64,000 nucleotides of DNA from Burkholderia sp. H160 (GCA_000173575.1 ABYL01000016.1:17613-81612), one strand, 5' to 3'. Shown: positions 28,721 through 37,313, counted from the first letter of the stretch. The notes: a model not told the origin generated them from the sequence alone. Made by a program: numbers and translations.

Positions 28721-30004
28721 TCAGATTGCCTGTGGCGCCGGCACCTTGGCCGGGCGATTGATGCGCAGCACGATCACCGCGGCGACGAGGCACAAGCCGC
28801 CGGAAATCATCGACGCCACCGTGTAGGTGCCAAGGCTCGCGCGCAGCATACCCGCGCCGAGCGCCGCGAACGCCGCGCCGAGCTGGTGGCCCGCCACCAC
28901 CCAGCCGAACACGATCGGCGCCGATTCCTTGCCGTAGACGTCGGTGGCAAGACGCACGGTCGGCGGCACGGTGGCGATCCAGTCGAGACCGTAGAACACC
29001 GCGAACAGCGGCAGCCCGAAGAAGTCGATGCCGAATGCGTGCGGCAGATACATCAGCGACAGCCCGCGCAGCCCGTAGTACCAGAACAGCAGCACGCGGC
29101 TATTGAAGCGGTCCGACAGCCAGCCCGACAGCGTCGTGCCGAACAGGTCGAACACGCCCATCGCTGCGAGCAGCGAGGCGCCCTGCACTTCGGTCATCCC
29201 GTAATCGCCGCACATTGCGATCAGATGGGTGCCGACATAGCCGTTGGTGCTCGCGCCGCAGATAAAGAAGCTGAAGAACAGGAGCCAGAAGTCGCGCGTT
29301 TTGCTCGCTGACGCGAGCGTGCCGAACGCGATTGCCAACGGATTCTGCTTAGTCACGGTCGTGGTAATCGGCGCGTCATGCGGTTCGCCGTACGGGCGCA
29401 ACTTCATGCTGGCCGGATGCTCGGGCAGCAGGAACGCGACGAGCGGAATTACGATGGCGGCCGCAAGCGCGACGACCCACACAACCTGACGCCAGCCGTA
29501 ATGCTCGGCGATGGCCGCGAGCAGCGGCAGGAACACCAGCTGACCGGTCGCCGAACTGGCGGTAAGGATGCCCATCACGAGACCGCGACGCGTCGTGAAC
29601 CAGCGCGTGACGACGGTCGCCGACAACGACAGCGCCGCGACCCCGGTCGAACCGCCGACCATCACGCCCCAGATCAGCACCATCTGCCACGGCTGCGTCA
29701 TCAGCGACGACAGCGCGACGCCCGCGGCCATCGTACCGAGCGCGCTCAGCAGCGTCGGCCGCACGCCGAAGCGCTGCATCGCGGCAGCCGCGAACGGCCC
29801 CATCAACCCGTACAGCGCGATGTTCACGGAGATCGCAAGCGAAATCGTCGCGCGGCTCCAGCCGAATTGGTGCTCGAGCGGCACCATCATCACGCTCGGC
29901 GTCGCTCGCGTGCCCGCCGCCGCCAGCAATACCAGGAACACCACGGCGACGGTCAACCAGCCGTAGTGGAAACGTCCGCCTATCAGTCGCGCAGCCCAGT
30001 TCAT
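28721..30004 (-). CDS. MFS transporter (monocarboxylate/OFA-like)
   Basis: 427 residues with 12 predicted helices. The features FHYGWLTVAVVFLVLLAAAGTR in helix 1, RWFTTRRGLVMGILTASSATGQL in the middle of the N-half and DRFNSRVLL in the central loop resemble MCT/oxalate-formate-type MFS proteins. The substrate is unknown. I chose the ATG at 30004 (MNWAARLIGG), preceded by GGGAGA. It is divergent from a broken TetR gene, with two operator-like palindromes in between, so it is the obvious regulated target. Confidence 0.85.
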   Translation of the reverse strand: MNWAARLIGGRFHYGWLTVAVVFLVLLAAAGTRATPSVMMVPLEHQFGWSRATISLAISVNIALYGLMGPFAAAAMQRFGVRPTLLSALGTMAAGVALSSLMTQPWQMVLIWGVMVGGSTGVAALSLSATVVTRWFTTRRGLVMGILTASSATGQLVFLPLLAAIAEHYGWRQVVWVVALAAAIVIPLVAFLLPEHPASMKLRPYGEPHDAPITTTVTKQNPLAIAFGTLASASKTRDFWLLFFSFFICGASTNGYVGTHLIAMCGDYGMTEVQGASLLAAMGVFDLFGTTLSGWLSDRFNSRVLLFWYYGLRGLSLMYLPHAFGIDFFGLPLFAVFYGLDWIATVPPTVRLATDVYGKESAPIVFGWVVAGHQLGAAFAALGAGMLRASLGTYTVASMISGGLCLVAAVIVLRINRPAKVPAPQAI

Positions 30005-30070
30005 CGTTTCTCCCATCGACGCGACCTGGGTGGCGGCGTCGTTCGCATAATTACGGCTTCGGTAAAGGTC

Positions 30071-30090
30071 TTGTGACAGATCGGTCACAA
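30071..30090. promoter_or_regulatory. TetR-type operator, site 1
   Basis: A 20-base interrupted palindrome: TTGTGAC on the left and GTCACAA on the right, with GATC at its centre; 18 of 20 positions are symmetric. It lies in the control region between the MFS gene and the broken tetR gene. Its centre is 34 bases from that of site 2, and the half-sites are related (GTGAC versus GTTAC). Confidence 0.6.
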
Positions 30091-30106
30091 TGGTGTTGCG
30101 ATCTTA

Positions 30107-30122
30107 GTTACCGATCGGTAAC
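30107..30122. promoter_or_regulatory. TetR-type operator, site 2
   Basis: A perfect 16-base palindrome, GTTACCGATCGGTAAC, 41 bases before the start of the broken tetR gene. Size and symmetry fit the operators of TetR-family autoregulators. Confidence 0.7.
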
Positions 30123-30162
30123 ATGTCAAGGCATCAAGTCAATTTCAATCGGGTGACTTTCC

Positions 30163-30809
30163 ATGTCCGACAGAGAAACCCTCAAGCCCGCTCCCACTCG
30201 TGCCCGGCGCGCGCGCGGCGCGCAGACCGCCGGGCCGCAGGCGCAGCAGCATCTGCTGCGCGCGGCCAGCGAGCGTTTTATCGCGAAGGCGTGCGCTGCG
30301 TCGGCGTCGATGCGGTGGTCGAGCGCGCGGGTGTCAACAAGATGAGCCTGTACCGGCAGTTTTCGTCGAAGGACGAGCTGGTGATGGCGTACCTGGAGCA
30401 GAAGGACGAGCAGTTCTTCGGCTACGTCGAGAAGAGTTTCGCGAAACATCCGGGCGAGCCGGCGAAGCAGCTTCAGCAGTACTTTGACGACCTCGCGGTG
30501 CGCGCCTCGATTGACGATTACCGCGGCTGCCCGTTCGTGAACGTGTCGGTGGAGTTTTCGGATACCGCGCATCCGGCGCGACAGTTCGTGTTTCGCAACA
30601 AGCAGCGCCTGATCGCACGCCTGCTCGAATTGTCGACAGCGGCCGGCGCCGACGATCCGCAAGGGCTCGCCGACGGGCTCGGTCTGCTGATCGAGGGCGT
30701 GTATGCGGCGAGCCAGACTTACGGGCCGGGCTGCGGGCCGATCCTCGCCGCGCCGAAGGTCGCCGCTCAGTTGATTGCCGCCGCGTGCGCGGGGACGCGG
30801 GCTCGTTGA
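30163..30809 (+). pseudogene. TetR/AcrR family regulator, frameshifted
   Basis: The N-terminus (MSDRETLKPAPTRARR...LLRAASERF) is in one frame and the rest of the helix-turn-helix and ligand domain (REGVRCVGVDAVVERAGVNKMSLYRQFSSKDELV onwards) in another. The switch maps to a run of four T residues at 30276-30279; one extra base there would restore LLRAASERFYREGVR, a normal TetR helix 1-2. The rest is intact to the stop at 30809, including the C-terminal GVYAASQTYGPG stretch. Joined length is about 215 residues. It is a recent pseudogene or a one-base sequence error. The intact protein would repress the divergent MFS gene and itself. Confidence 0.85.
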
Positions 30810-30867
30810 GCGAGTCCGTCAATCCTGTCCATTAAAATTACGCTTTTACCCGCCACGTCCGTCCGCC

Positions 30868-31422
30868 ATGCCGTTGCCCGCCGAATCCCACGATGCCGTT
30901 ATCGCCGCGACCCGTCACTGGCTGACGGAGGCCGTGATCGGCCTGAACCTGTGTCCGTTCGCGAAGGCCGTGCATGTGAAGGGTCAGATTCGCTACGCGG
31001 TCAGCGAAGCGGACAGTCTCGAAGCGGTGCTAACCGAACTGGAAGCCGAACTGCAGACGCTCGTCGCGGCCGACCCCGCCACCATCGACACGACGCTGCT
31101 GATCCTGCCGCGCGCGTTCAGCGACTTCCTCGACTTCAATGACTGTCTGTTCTTCGCCGACCGGCTGATCCAGCAGCTGAGGCTCGGGGGCGTCATTCAG
31201 ATCGCGAGCTTCCATCCGCACTACCAGTTCGAAGGCAGCGCGCCCGACGATATCGAAAACTACACGAACCGGGCGCCCTATCCGATCCTGCATCTGCTGC
31301 GCGAGGACAGCATCGAGCGGGCCGTGCAGGCCTTTCCCGACGCAGAGGAGATTTACGAGCGCAATCAGGAAACGCTGCGGCGCATCGGCCTCGCGGGCTG
31401 GGATGCGTTGATGAAGCGGTAG
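30868..31422 (+). CDS. DUF1415 family protein
   Basis: 184 residues, cytoplasmic, with no membrane segment. The conserved N-terminal stretch WLTEAVIGLNLCPFAKAV (with the invariant CPFAK) and the IASFHPHYQFEG...NYTNRAPYPILHLLRE block identify DUF1415, whose function is unknown. The Cys, His and Asn/Arg-rich conserved core suggests an enzyme. I chose the ATG at 30868 (MPLPAESHDAV); the open frame runs from 30775 but overlaps the end of the tetR frame. Confidence 0.85.
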   Translation: MPLPAESHDAVIAATRHWLTEAVIGLNLCPFAKAVHVKGQIRYAVSEADSLEAVLTELEAELQTLVAADPATIDTTLLILPRAFSDFLDFNDCLFFADRLIQQLRLGGVIQIASFHPHYQFEGSAPDDIENYTNRAPYPILHLLREDSIERAVQAFPDAEEIYERNQETLRRIGLAGWDALMKR

Positions 31423-31457
31423 CGCCTGCTCACGCTAATAACAGGCCCCAGGCCTCG

Positions 31458-32315
31458 TCAAGCCGGCACGAAAAACCGCTCCTTCAACGCTTCGAGCCCG
31501 AGCGTTTCCAGCACTTCGCCGAGCCGCTCAGCCGGCCGGCGCCGCGGCAGATCCTTGTATTGCGCGATGATCAGCTCGTTTTTCATCGAGTGTTCCCAGC
31601 CGACCAGCTCGGTCACGCTGACCTGATAGCCATGCGCTTCGAGCTGCAGGCAGCGCAGCACGTTGGTGATCTGGCTGCCGAATTCGCGCGTATGCAGCGG
31701 ATGCCGCCAGATTTCCGTCAACGCGTTCTTCAGCGACTTGGCTTTGTTCTGCCGCAGCACGCCGGCCACCTCGGCCTGGCAGCACGGTACGACGATGATG
31801 TACTTCGCGTGCTTTTCGAGCGCGAAGCGAATCGCGTCGTCGGTGGCGGTATTGCACGCGTGCAGCGCGGTCACGATATCGATTTCGGCGGGCAGGCGCG
31901 TCGACGTAATCGACTCGGCCACCGACAGATTCAGAAACGACATCCCCTTGAAGCCGAGCCGCGCCGCCAGCTCTTCGGACTTCGTCACCAGCTCTTCGCG
32001 CGTTTCAATGCCGTAAATGTGCGAAGTCCCACCAGCGGCGTCCTGAAACTCCTTGAAAAACAGGTCGTACAGGATAAAACCGAGGTATGACTTGCCTGCG
32101 CCGTGATCGACGAGCGTAAGCGCCCCCTGCTGGTCCTTCAGGTCCTTGAGCAAAGGCTCGATGAACTGGAACAGATGGTAGACCTGCTTGAGCTTGCGAC
32201 GGCTGTCCTGATTCATCTTGCCGTCACGCGTGAGGATGTGGAGTTCCTTCAGCAGTTCGACGGACTGATTGGGGCGGATTTCGTGGTTTTTGCCGGACAT
32301 CGTGTGGGCCGTCAT
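31458..32315 (-). CDS. class I SAM-dependent methyltransferase (Methyltransf_32-like)
   Basis: 285 residues. The SAM motif I is LTLVDHGAGKSYLGFILYDL, followed by the acidic end of strand 2 (IYGIETREELV). The motif VPCCQAEVAG is typical of the methyltransferase subgroup that includes eukaryotic TRM13-like and GSTCD-like proteins. Substrate unknown. The start at 32315 (MTAHTMSGKNHEIRP) is plausible, with 32300 as an alternative; the preceding 102 codons are not protein-like. Confidence 0.8.
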   Translation of the reverse strand: MTAHTMSGKNHEIRPNQSVELLKELHILTRDGKMNQDSRRKLKQVYHLFQFIEPLLKDLKDQQGALTLVDHGAGKSYLGFILYDLFFKEFQDAAGGTSHIYGIETREELVTKSEELAARLGFKGMSFLNLSVAESITSTRLPAEIDIVTALHACNTATDDAIRFALEKHAKYIIVVPCCQAEVAGVLRQNKAKSLKNALTEIWRHPLHTREFGSQITNVLRCLQLEAHGYQVSVTELVGWEHSMKNELIIAQYKDLPRRRPAERLGEVLETLGLEALKERFFVPA

Positions 32316-32686
32316 CAATTGTTGCGCGAACGTGCGACAGATGACGGAAAGAGAGAAAAGTTGCTGCCAGTTTACCCAAAGTGCGGCACTCCCAGCGAGG
32401 AGGCCGTGCGGACCATCCGAGACATGCGGTCGACCGGGAATATTTCCTGCTCGATCGGCAATGTGCGCAAGTGTCTCGGGAATGGCTGAAAACAGCTTGC
32501 GCGCCGGCTGAGCCTGCGGGTGCAAGCCGTGTCGCCGAAAACAGGAGGCTGCCCGGCCGTGCTGCCGGACACGCGAACCGAATGCTTGGGGGAGAGCGGT
32601 CCCGGAAGACGGGCCGCACATTACGTAACCAGCAGCGCCGGCTTGGCAACCCGTCGCGCACTCGGATAATCAGGGAAGAGGCGGCA

Positions 32687-33007
32687 ATGGATACGGTACC
32701 CAACGGAAATGTGGAACAGAAGTTCCAGGAAATGCTGGCGAAGCTCACCGCCGCGCCGGCATGGTCGGAGAAGCAGCAACTCGAGCTGGAGATGGCACGC
32801 GACATCTCCACGGAGATGCTGCGGCTCGCCGAGGTCATGCGCGATGGCAGCGTCGACCTCGAAACCTGCCTGACGATGCTCAAGTACGCCAAAGTGCTCG
32901 ACTTCGTCATGACGACGCTCGCGTCGCGACGCGACATCAAACCGCAGACTCTGCGGGTGATCTTCAAGCTCGCCGGGCTGAAGGTCGACGAAGCCTATCC
33001 GGGTTAG
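32687..33007 (+). CDS. conserved small helical protein of unknown function
   Basis: 106 residues, nearly all helical by appearance and charged, with no signal peptide. Residues 10-100 read as amphipathic helices (EQKFQEMLAKL...QLELEMARDISTEMLRLAEVMRDG...LETCLTMLKYAKVLDFVMTTLASR). A good GGGAAGAGG stands about six bases before the ATG. I do not recognise a named family. It is divergent from the methyltransferase gene, with 371 bases between starts that hold no other supported gene. Confidence 0.7.
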   Translation: MDTVPNGNVEQKFQEMLAKLTAAPAWSEKQQLELEMARDISTEMLRLAEVMRDGSVDLETCLTMLKYAKVLDFVMTTLASRRDIKPQTLRVIFKLAGLKVDEAYPG

Positions 33008-33141
33008 CGCGTCACCACGTTAATTAGGATGGCTTGGTATTGCTTCATTCGTCTCAGGACAAGACTGCTGCCACACGGCGCGCGCGGGCGGCTCGATGCC
33101 GCTCGCGACGCAGGCTCCCGCACTCCCCCTCCACGGTTGTC

Positions 33142-33351
33142 TCACGCGCGCGGCGCCTCGACGGGCGGCGTTCCCTCATGAAACAGCGTCTTCAGCTGCG
33201 CGCGCAGCTCCGGCGAATCGGCGTGCTTGTGAACGCTGACGGCATGCTGGACCGCGGCTTCGAGCAGTTCGCCCTCGCTGTCCGCGGACAGCGCGACAGT
33301 GCAGTTCATGTCGCTCGGAAACTCGCGACAGTCGATGTATTTGCGGGCCAT
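33142..33351 (-). CDS. DUF1059 family protein
   Basis: 69 residues. The pattern RKYIDCREFPSDMNCTVALSADSEGELLEAAVQHAVSVHKH is the DUF1059 signature: two conserved Cys (DCRE and NCT) and a His-rich helix, which suggests a small metal-binding fold. Function unknown. The ATG at 33351 is preceded by a strong GAGGAGG, which decides it over the upstream in-frame ATG at 33387. Confidence 0.88.
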   Translation of the reverse strand: MARKYIDCREFPSDMNCTVALSADSEGELLEAAVQHAVSVHKHADSPELRAQLKTLFHEGTPPVEAPRA

Positions 33352-33792
33352 GGCTACCTCCTCGATTCGGACGATTGAACCTTCCACCGATTTAAAACGC
33401 GATGCACGTCGGCTGCCGGCGCGCGGCAGTGAAGCACGCCGCAGCGGCTGCGTCGGAAGTGACGTGACTGGGGCTTGACGCGGAAAACGACGCGAACGGC
33501 GTCTGATGGAAGGTGTTTGAAAAGTATAGGTCGCGTGCCGCGCGAGCCAAGCTGTGCAGACGATGTGGAGCGGCCGGAAGATAGACTGAATCCAGTATTT
33601 TCCAGCCGTGGGCGGTCAAGCCCTGCCGCCTGGGTGGATTCCCACCGGTTTGCCCGCTTGGGGCAGCGTTCGGCGGCGTTTGCCGCGCACCGCGCGCGGT
33701 GTGACAATAGCGCCCTTCGCGCTCTTCGCGCCGCCCTTGCGCCCGGTCGCTACGGCGCACCGCCTTTTTTCCTCGCTGATCCGCTGAACCGC
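33352..33792. other. 441-base intergenic region, nothing recognised
   Basis: It lies between two divergent genes, DUF1059 (minus) and the flavoprotein (plus). Frames through it are Arg/Ala-rich and do not look coding. No terminator, repeat or clear promoter hexamers are seen. Confidence 0.4.
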
Positions 33793-35064
33793 ATGCCCTC
33801 CTCGCTCGATTCCGTCCGCGTCGCCGTGATCGGCGGCGGCCCCGCCGGCCTGATGGCCGCTGAGACGCTCGCCCGGCGCGGTGTGCAAGTCCACGTGTAC
33901 GACGCGATGCCGTCGGTCGGCCGCAAATTCCTGATGGCGGGCAAAGGCGGCATGAACATCACGCATTCGGAATCCCTCGAGCCGTTTCTCGACCGCTACG
34001 GCGCGCGCCGCGAGCGCATCGCGCCGTTGCTCGACGCGTTCGGGCCCGACGCGCTGCGCGCGTGGCTGCGCGAGCTCGGCGTCGAGACGTTCGTCGGCAG
34101 TTCGGGGCGCGTATTTCCGTCCGACATGAAGGCCGCGCCGATGCTGCGCGCGTGGCTGCATCGGCTGCGCGAAGCGGGCGTGCAGTTCCATATGCGTCAC
34201 AAGTGGAGCGGCTGGGCGGCGGCTTGCGACACCGAAGCCACGCACCGCCTGCGCTTCGACACGCCGGACGGGGCGCGGACTGTCGCTTGCGACGCGGTGG
34301 TCTTCGCGCTCGGCGGTGCCAGCTGGCCGCGTCTCGGCTCCGACGCCGCGTGGGTGCCACTGATGTCGTCGCGCGACGTGCCGGTGACGCCGCTGCGTCC
34401 CGCGAACTGCGGCTTCGACGCGGACTGGAGCCCCTATCTGCGCGAGCGTTTCGCCGGGCAGCCGATCAAGCCGGTCGCGATTTCCCTCACCGATGCAGAC
34501 GAAAAAGTCCACAATCGACAAGGTGAAATACTTTTGACCGAAACGGGCCTCGAAGGGAGCCTGATTTACGCGTTGTCGGCGCCGATCCGCGAGCGGATTC
34601 TGGCCGACGGCGCGGTCACGATCGCGCTGGATCTCGCGCCAGGCTTGCCGCTCGAGCGGGTCGTCGAGGAAGTGACGCGGCCGCGCGGCTCACGCTCGAT
34701 CGCCAGTCATCTGCATGGACGGATCGGGATCGGTGGGGTCAAGCTGGCGTTATTGCACGAGATTCTGTCGAAGGAAGCGTTCGCCGACGCGCGTGGCCTC
34801 GCCCACGCGATCAAGGCGCTGCCGGTGCGGCTGCTGCGCGCGCGACCGATCGAGGAAGCGATCAGCACGGCGGGCGGAATCCCGTTCGAGGCGCTGGACG
34901 CGCATCTGATGATCGAGCGGATGCCCGGCGCGTTCTGTGCCGGCGAGATGCTCGATTGGGAAGCGCCGACCGGCGGTTATCTGCTGACCGCCTGTTTTGC
35001 CAGCGGGCTGGTGGCCGGCCAGGGAGCATGGGCCTATCTGGAAGCGCGCGGCGCGTTGGCGTGA
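33793..35064 (+). CDS. BaiN/HI0933-type flavoprotein (TIGR03862-like)
   Basis: 423 residues. The N-terminal FAD-binding motif is VAVIGGGPAGLMAAETLARRG, then VGRKFLMAGKGGMNITHSE, the signature of HI0933-like oxidoreductases. The C-terminal cofactor motif is FCAGEMLDWEAPTGGYLLTACFASG. The substrate is unknown; relatives include bile-acid reductase BaiN-like proteins. The ATG at 33793 (MPSSLDSVRVAVIGGG) sets the FAD motif close to the N-terminus; the upstream 106 open codons are not conserved-looking. A 25-base stretch inside it recurs at 36391-36415. Confidence 0.87.
   Translation: MPSSLDSVRVAVIGGGPAGLMAAETLARRGVQVHVYDAMPSVGRKFLMAGKGGMNITHSESLEPFLDRYGARRERIAPLLDAFGPDALRAWLRELGVETFVGSSGRVFPSDMKAAPMLRAWLHRLREAGVQFHMRHKWSGWAAACDTEATHRLRFDTPDGARTVACDAVVFALGGASWPRLGSDAAWVPLMSSRDVPVTPLRPANCGFDADWSPYLRERFAGQPIKPVAISLTDADEKVHNRQGEILLTETGLEGSLIYALSAPIRERILADGAVTIALDLAPGLPLERVVEEVTRPRGSRSIASHLHGRIGIGGVKLALLHEILSKEAFADARGLAHAIKALPVRLLRARPIEEAISTAGGIPFEALDAHLMIERMPGAFCAGEMLDWEAPTGGYLLTACFASGLVAGQGAWAYLEARGALA
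34504..34528 (+). repeat. 25-base repeat, copy 1 (inside the flavoprotein gene)
   Basis: This copy matches 36391-36415 at 24 of 25 bases. Here it codes KVHNRQGE within the flavoprotein. The single difference (C versus T) is at the third position of the His codon. Confidence 0.85.
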
Positions 35065-35079
35065 CGCGCGCAATCGGTG

Positions 35080-36204
35080 TCACCGCACCTTGAGCCGCCA
35101 CAACGAAGTGACCTCGGCCGCCCGCGCAACATACAGCGGGTCATTCTGATCGCTCGCCTTCGGATGCCGTGGACGAATGTCCTCACGCCCCACGACACTG
35201 AGCCCTGCGTGATCGATCGCCGCCAGCAGCCACTCGCGCGTGCGCAGCCCCAGGTGCTCGGCGAAGTCCGAAATGATCAGCCAGCCCTCGCCACCCGGCG
35301 TCAGATGATCGGCGAGGCCGTTCAGGAAGCCGAGCAGCATGCGGCTGTCCGGATCGTAGACGGCGTATTCGAGCGGCGAGGCGGGCCGCGCCGGCACCCA
35401 CGGCGGATTGCAGACGACGAGCGGTGCGCGCCCGTCGGGAAACAGATCCGCCTGCACGATTTCGACCTGCTCGCCGTAGCCAAGACGCGCGAGATTTTCA
35501 CGAGCACACGCGAGCGCGCGCGAATCCTGATCCGTCGCGACGATCTTGCCCACGCCGCGTTTGGCCAGCAGCGCGGCCAGCACGCCGGTACCGGTGCCGA
35601 TATCGAACGCGAGGTCGAGCGACGGCAGCGGCGTGCGCGCGACCAGATCGACATACTCGCCGCGCACCGGTGAGAACACACCGTAATGCGGATGGATGCG
35701 CTCGCCGAGCGCGGCAATCTCGACGCCCTTCTTGCGCCATTCGTGCGCGCCGATCAAGCCGAGCAACTCGCGCAACGACACCACCGATGCCTCGCCGGTC
35801 GCCGGCCCATAAGCTTCGATGCAGGCCTGCCGCACGTCGGGGGCGCGGCGCAGCGGAATGCCGTAGTCGGCATCGAGCGGAATCAGGATCATGCCGAGCG
35901 TGCGCGCGCGCTGCGACTGCGCCTGCCGATGCAGGTTGAACGCGTCGAGCGGTGTCGCTCCCTGCTTGCGCGGCTTGCGTTCGAGCCGGCGCGTGACTGC
36001 CTGCAGCAGTTGGCGCGCGTTCTGGAAGTCGCCGTGCCACAGCAGCGCGGTGCCTTCGCAGGCGAGACGGTAGGCCGAATCGGCGGTGGTGCGGTCATCG
36101 GCGACGACGACGCGCTTCGGCGGCGGCACGGCCGCTTCGGAACGCCAGCGCGCGGTGCGCGGGCCGTCGGCTTCGGGCCAGGTGAGAGTTGCGGGGCTGG
36201 TCAT
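35080..36204 (-). CDS. class I SAM-dependent methyltransferase with NPPW motif
   Basis: 374 residues. The SAM-binding motif is LAFDIGTGTGVLAALLAKRG and the catalytic-type motif is VVCNPPWVPAR, as in HemK/PrmC-like and RlmG-like N-methyltransferases. The N-terminal 180 residues form a separate helical and beta region (ALLWHGDFQNARQLLQAV) that may bind the substrate. Which base or amino acid is methylated cannot be told. The start at 36204 (MTSPATLTWPEADGPR) is the first plausible ATG. It converges on the flavoprotein gene with 15 bases between. Confidence 0.82.
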   Translation of the reverse strand: MTSPATLTWPEADGPRTARWRSEAAVPPPKRVVVADDRTTADSAYRLACEGTALLWHGDFQNARQLLQAVTRRLERKPRKQGATPLDAFNLHRQAQSQRARTLGMILIPLDADYGIPLRRAPDVRQACIEAYGPATGEASVVSLRELLGLIGAHEWRKKGVEIAALGERIHPHYGVFSPVRGEYVDLVARTPLPSLDLAFDIGTGTGVLAALLAKRGVGKIVATDQDSRALACARENLARLGYGEQVEIVQADLFPDGRAPLVVCNPPWVPARPASPLEYAVYDPDSRMLLGFLNGLADHLTPGGEGWLIISDFAEHLGLRTREWLLAAIDHAGLSVVGREDIRPRHPKASDQNDPLYVARAAEVTSLWRLKVR

Positions 36205-36390
36205 GGTGCAATGGAGTCGATGTGGCGTCGCCGGCGACGTGGACCGCGGCAGCGGATCAACATGTCCGATGGCTGTCTGCCATCCCGGACGACGCCCGAA
36301 TAGTACCGTACCGCCGCCGCGCGGATTCACGGCGCGACATGCATCGGTGACAGTGATGAGGTGAGTTTAAACGTGCCAAATGTAGACTAC

Positions 36391-36415
36391 AAAGTCCATA
36401 ATCGACAAGGTGAAA
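36391..36415 (+). repeat. 25-base repeat, copy 2 (intergenic)
   Basis: It is 24/25 identical to 34504-34528. It would encode the same KVHNRQGE in the plus direction, although no intact gene is present. It directly follows the palindrome TGTAGACTACA. Confidence 0.85.
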
Positions 36416-36493
36416 GAGATATCGTGATTTTTGAGCCATTGAGCGGCTCACCTCACGCCCTTCCCGGCCTCTTTTCGGCAACAGCCAAAGGCA

Positions 36494-36522
36494 GAAAAAG
36501 CGCCGTCCAATCCGACGGCGCT
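36494..36522 (-). terminator. rho-independent terminator downstream of the GH28 remnant
   Basis: On the minus strand AGCGCCGTC / GACGGCGCT, with a short loop, is followed by a T-run. A second hairpin (36565-36595, stems GGCGCC plus flanks) and a run of six T residues on the minus strand lie between it and the remnant's stop. Confidence 0.75.
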
Positions 36523-36604
36523 CGTTGTGAGGCGTGTTTGCTGCAGCAAAAAACCGCTGACACCGGCGCCAACGGAATCCGGTTCCGTCGGCGCCAATGC
36601 CCGA

Positions 36605-37240
36605 TCAGCCGGTCAGCACCGAGTTGTACGTGGTACCCGCGACCACCACGTTGTTCAGCGTGATGCCGTTCGTGTTGACCACGAACATCGGCCCCGGCAC
36701 GGTCGACGAAGCCGGGCCGACGCAAACCGGGCTGCCGAGGTTGCAGTTCGAGATCGTCACGCCGGTGATCGGCGAGACGGTCGGGACCGGCAGCGGACCG
36801 TTGTAGTCGGCCGCCATCGGGCCTTGCGCCACGATTGCCTGGAAGCACGAGTTCGCGCCGGCGGTGAAGCCCGACGTCATCGTGTACTTGACGCTGCCCG
36901 ACACGTTGCTCGCATTCACGTTCGAGATGTTGACGTTGTTGATCGTCGCCGGATTCCAGCGCACCGCATCGCCCGAGGCGCTGTAATCGCAGTCGAACGT
37001 GATCAGACCGCCCTGCCCCGTCGACGGATTGGTGGCCGTACCGACCGTGCCGGTGCCGGGGACCGAACCCGGGTAAGCCGAGCCCAGCGCGCCACCACCG
37101 AACTTGCCGGCGAGGTTCACGCCGTTCGGCAGGGTCACGCCGTTGATCCACACGTTGTTGATGAAGCCGCCGCGGTTCATGTTGGTCTTGAAGCGCAGCG
37201 CGATGTTGAGCGGGTTGCTTGCCCAGTTCTCGCTGCTGAA
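36605..37240 (-). pseudogene. glycoside hydrolase family 28 (polygalacturonase) 3' remnant
   Basis: About 210 codons of the C-terminal part of a right-handed beta-helix. The frame first makes sense at FSSENWASNPLNIALRFKTNMNRGG, whose RFKT equals the RIK catalytic motif of GH28. It continues with INNVNISNVNAS and ITGVTISNCNLG coils to the stop at 36605. The upstream NTD, DD and GHG catalytic motifs are missing because the sequence abruptly becomes the tRNA-Thr terminator. The fragment cannot be an active pectinase. Its own terminators are retained downstream. This suggests deletion or failed insertion next to the tRNA gene. Confidence 0.75.
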
Positions 37241-37243
37241 ATG

Positions 37244-37280
37244 AAAAACCCCGCCGAAGCCTATGCTCCGACGGGGTTTT
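37244..37280 (-). terminator. terminator after tRNA-Thr
   Basis: CCCCG / CGGGG stems with imperfect inner pairing, flanked by A and T runs, 34 bases beyond the tRNA 3' end. The GH28 remnant begins at once on its far side. Confidence 0.7.
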
Positions 37281-37313
37281 CCGGTATTTCCAGTTGCTGC
37301 TGATAAAGCAATT

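Larger units (their letters stand above)
36205..36604. other. 400-base intergenic region with repeat, palindrome and terminators
   Basis: Within it are an 11-base palindrome TGTAGACTACA (36381-36391), the second copy of the 25-base repeat, and a terminator pair facing the minus strand. A plus-strand ORF from a GTG at 36361 runs through the terminators and is not supported as a gene. Confidence 0.5.

Noticed and set aside
36361-36663. A 100-codon plus-strand ORF through the 25-base repeat
   Set aside because: It runs through two minus-strand terminators and the GH28 tail, and its translation loses any protein character after about 30 codons.
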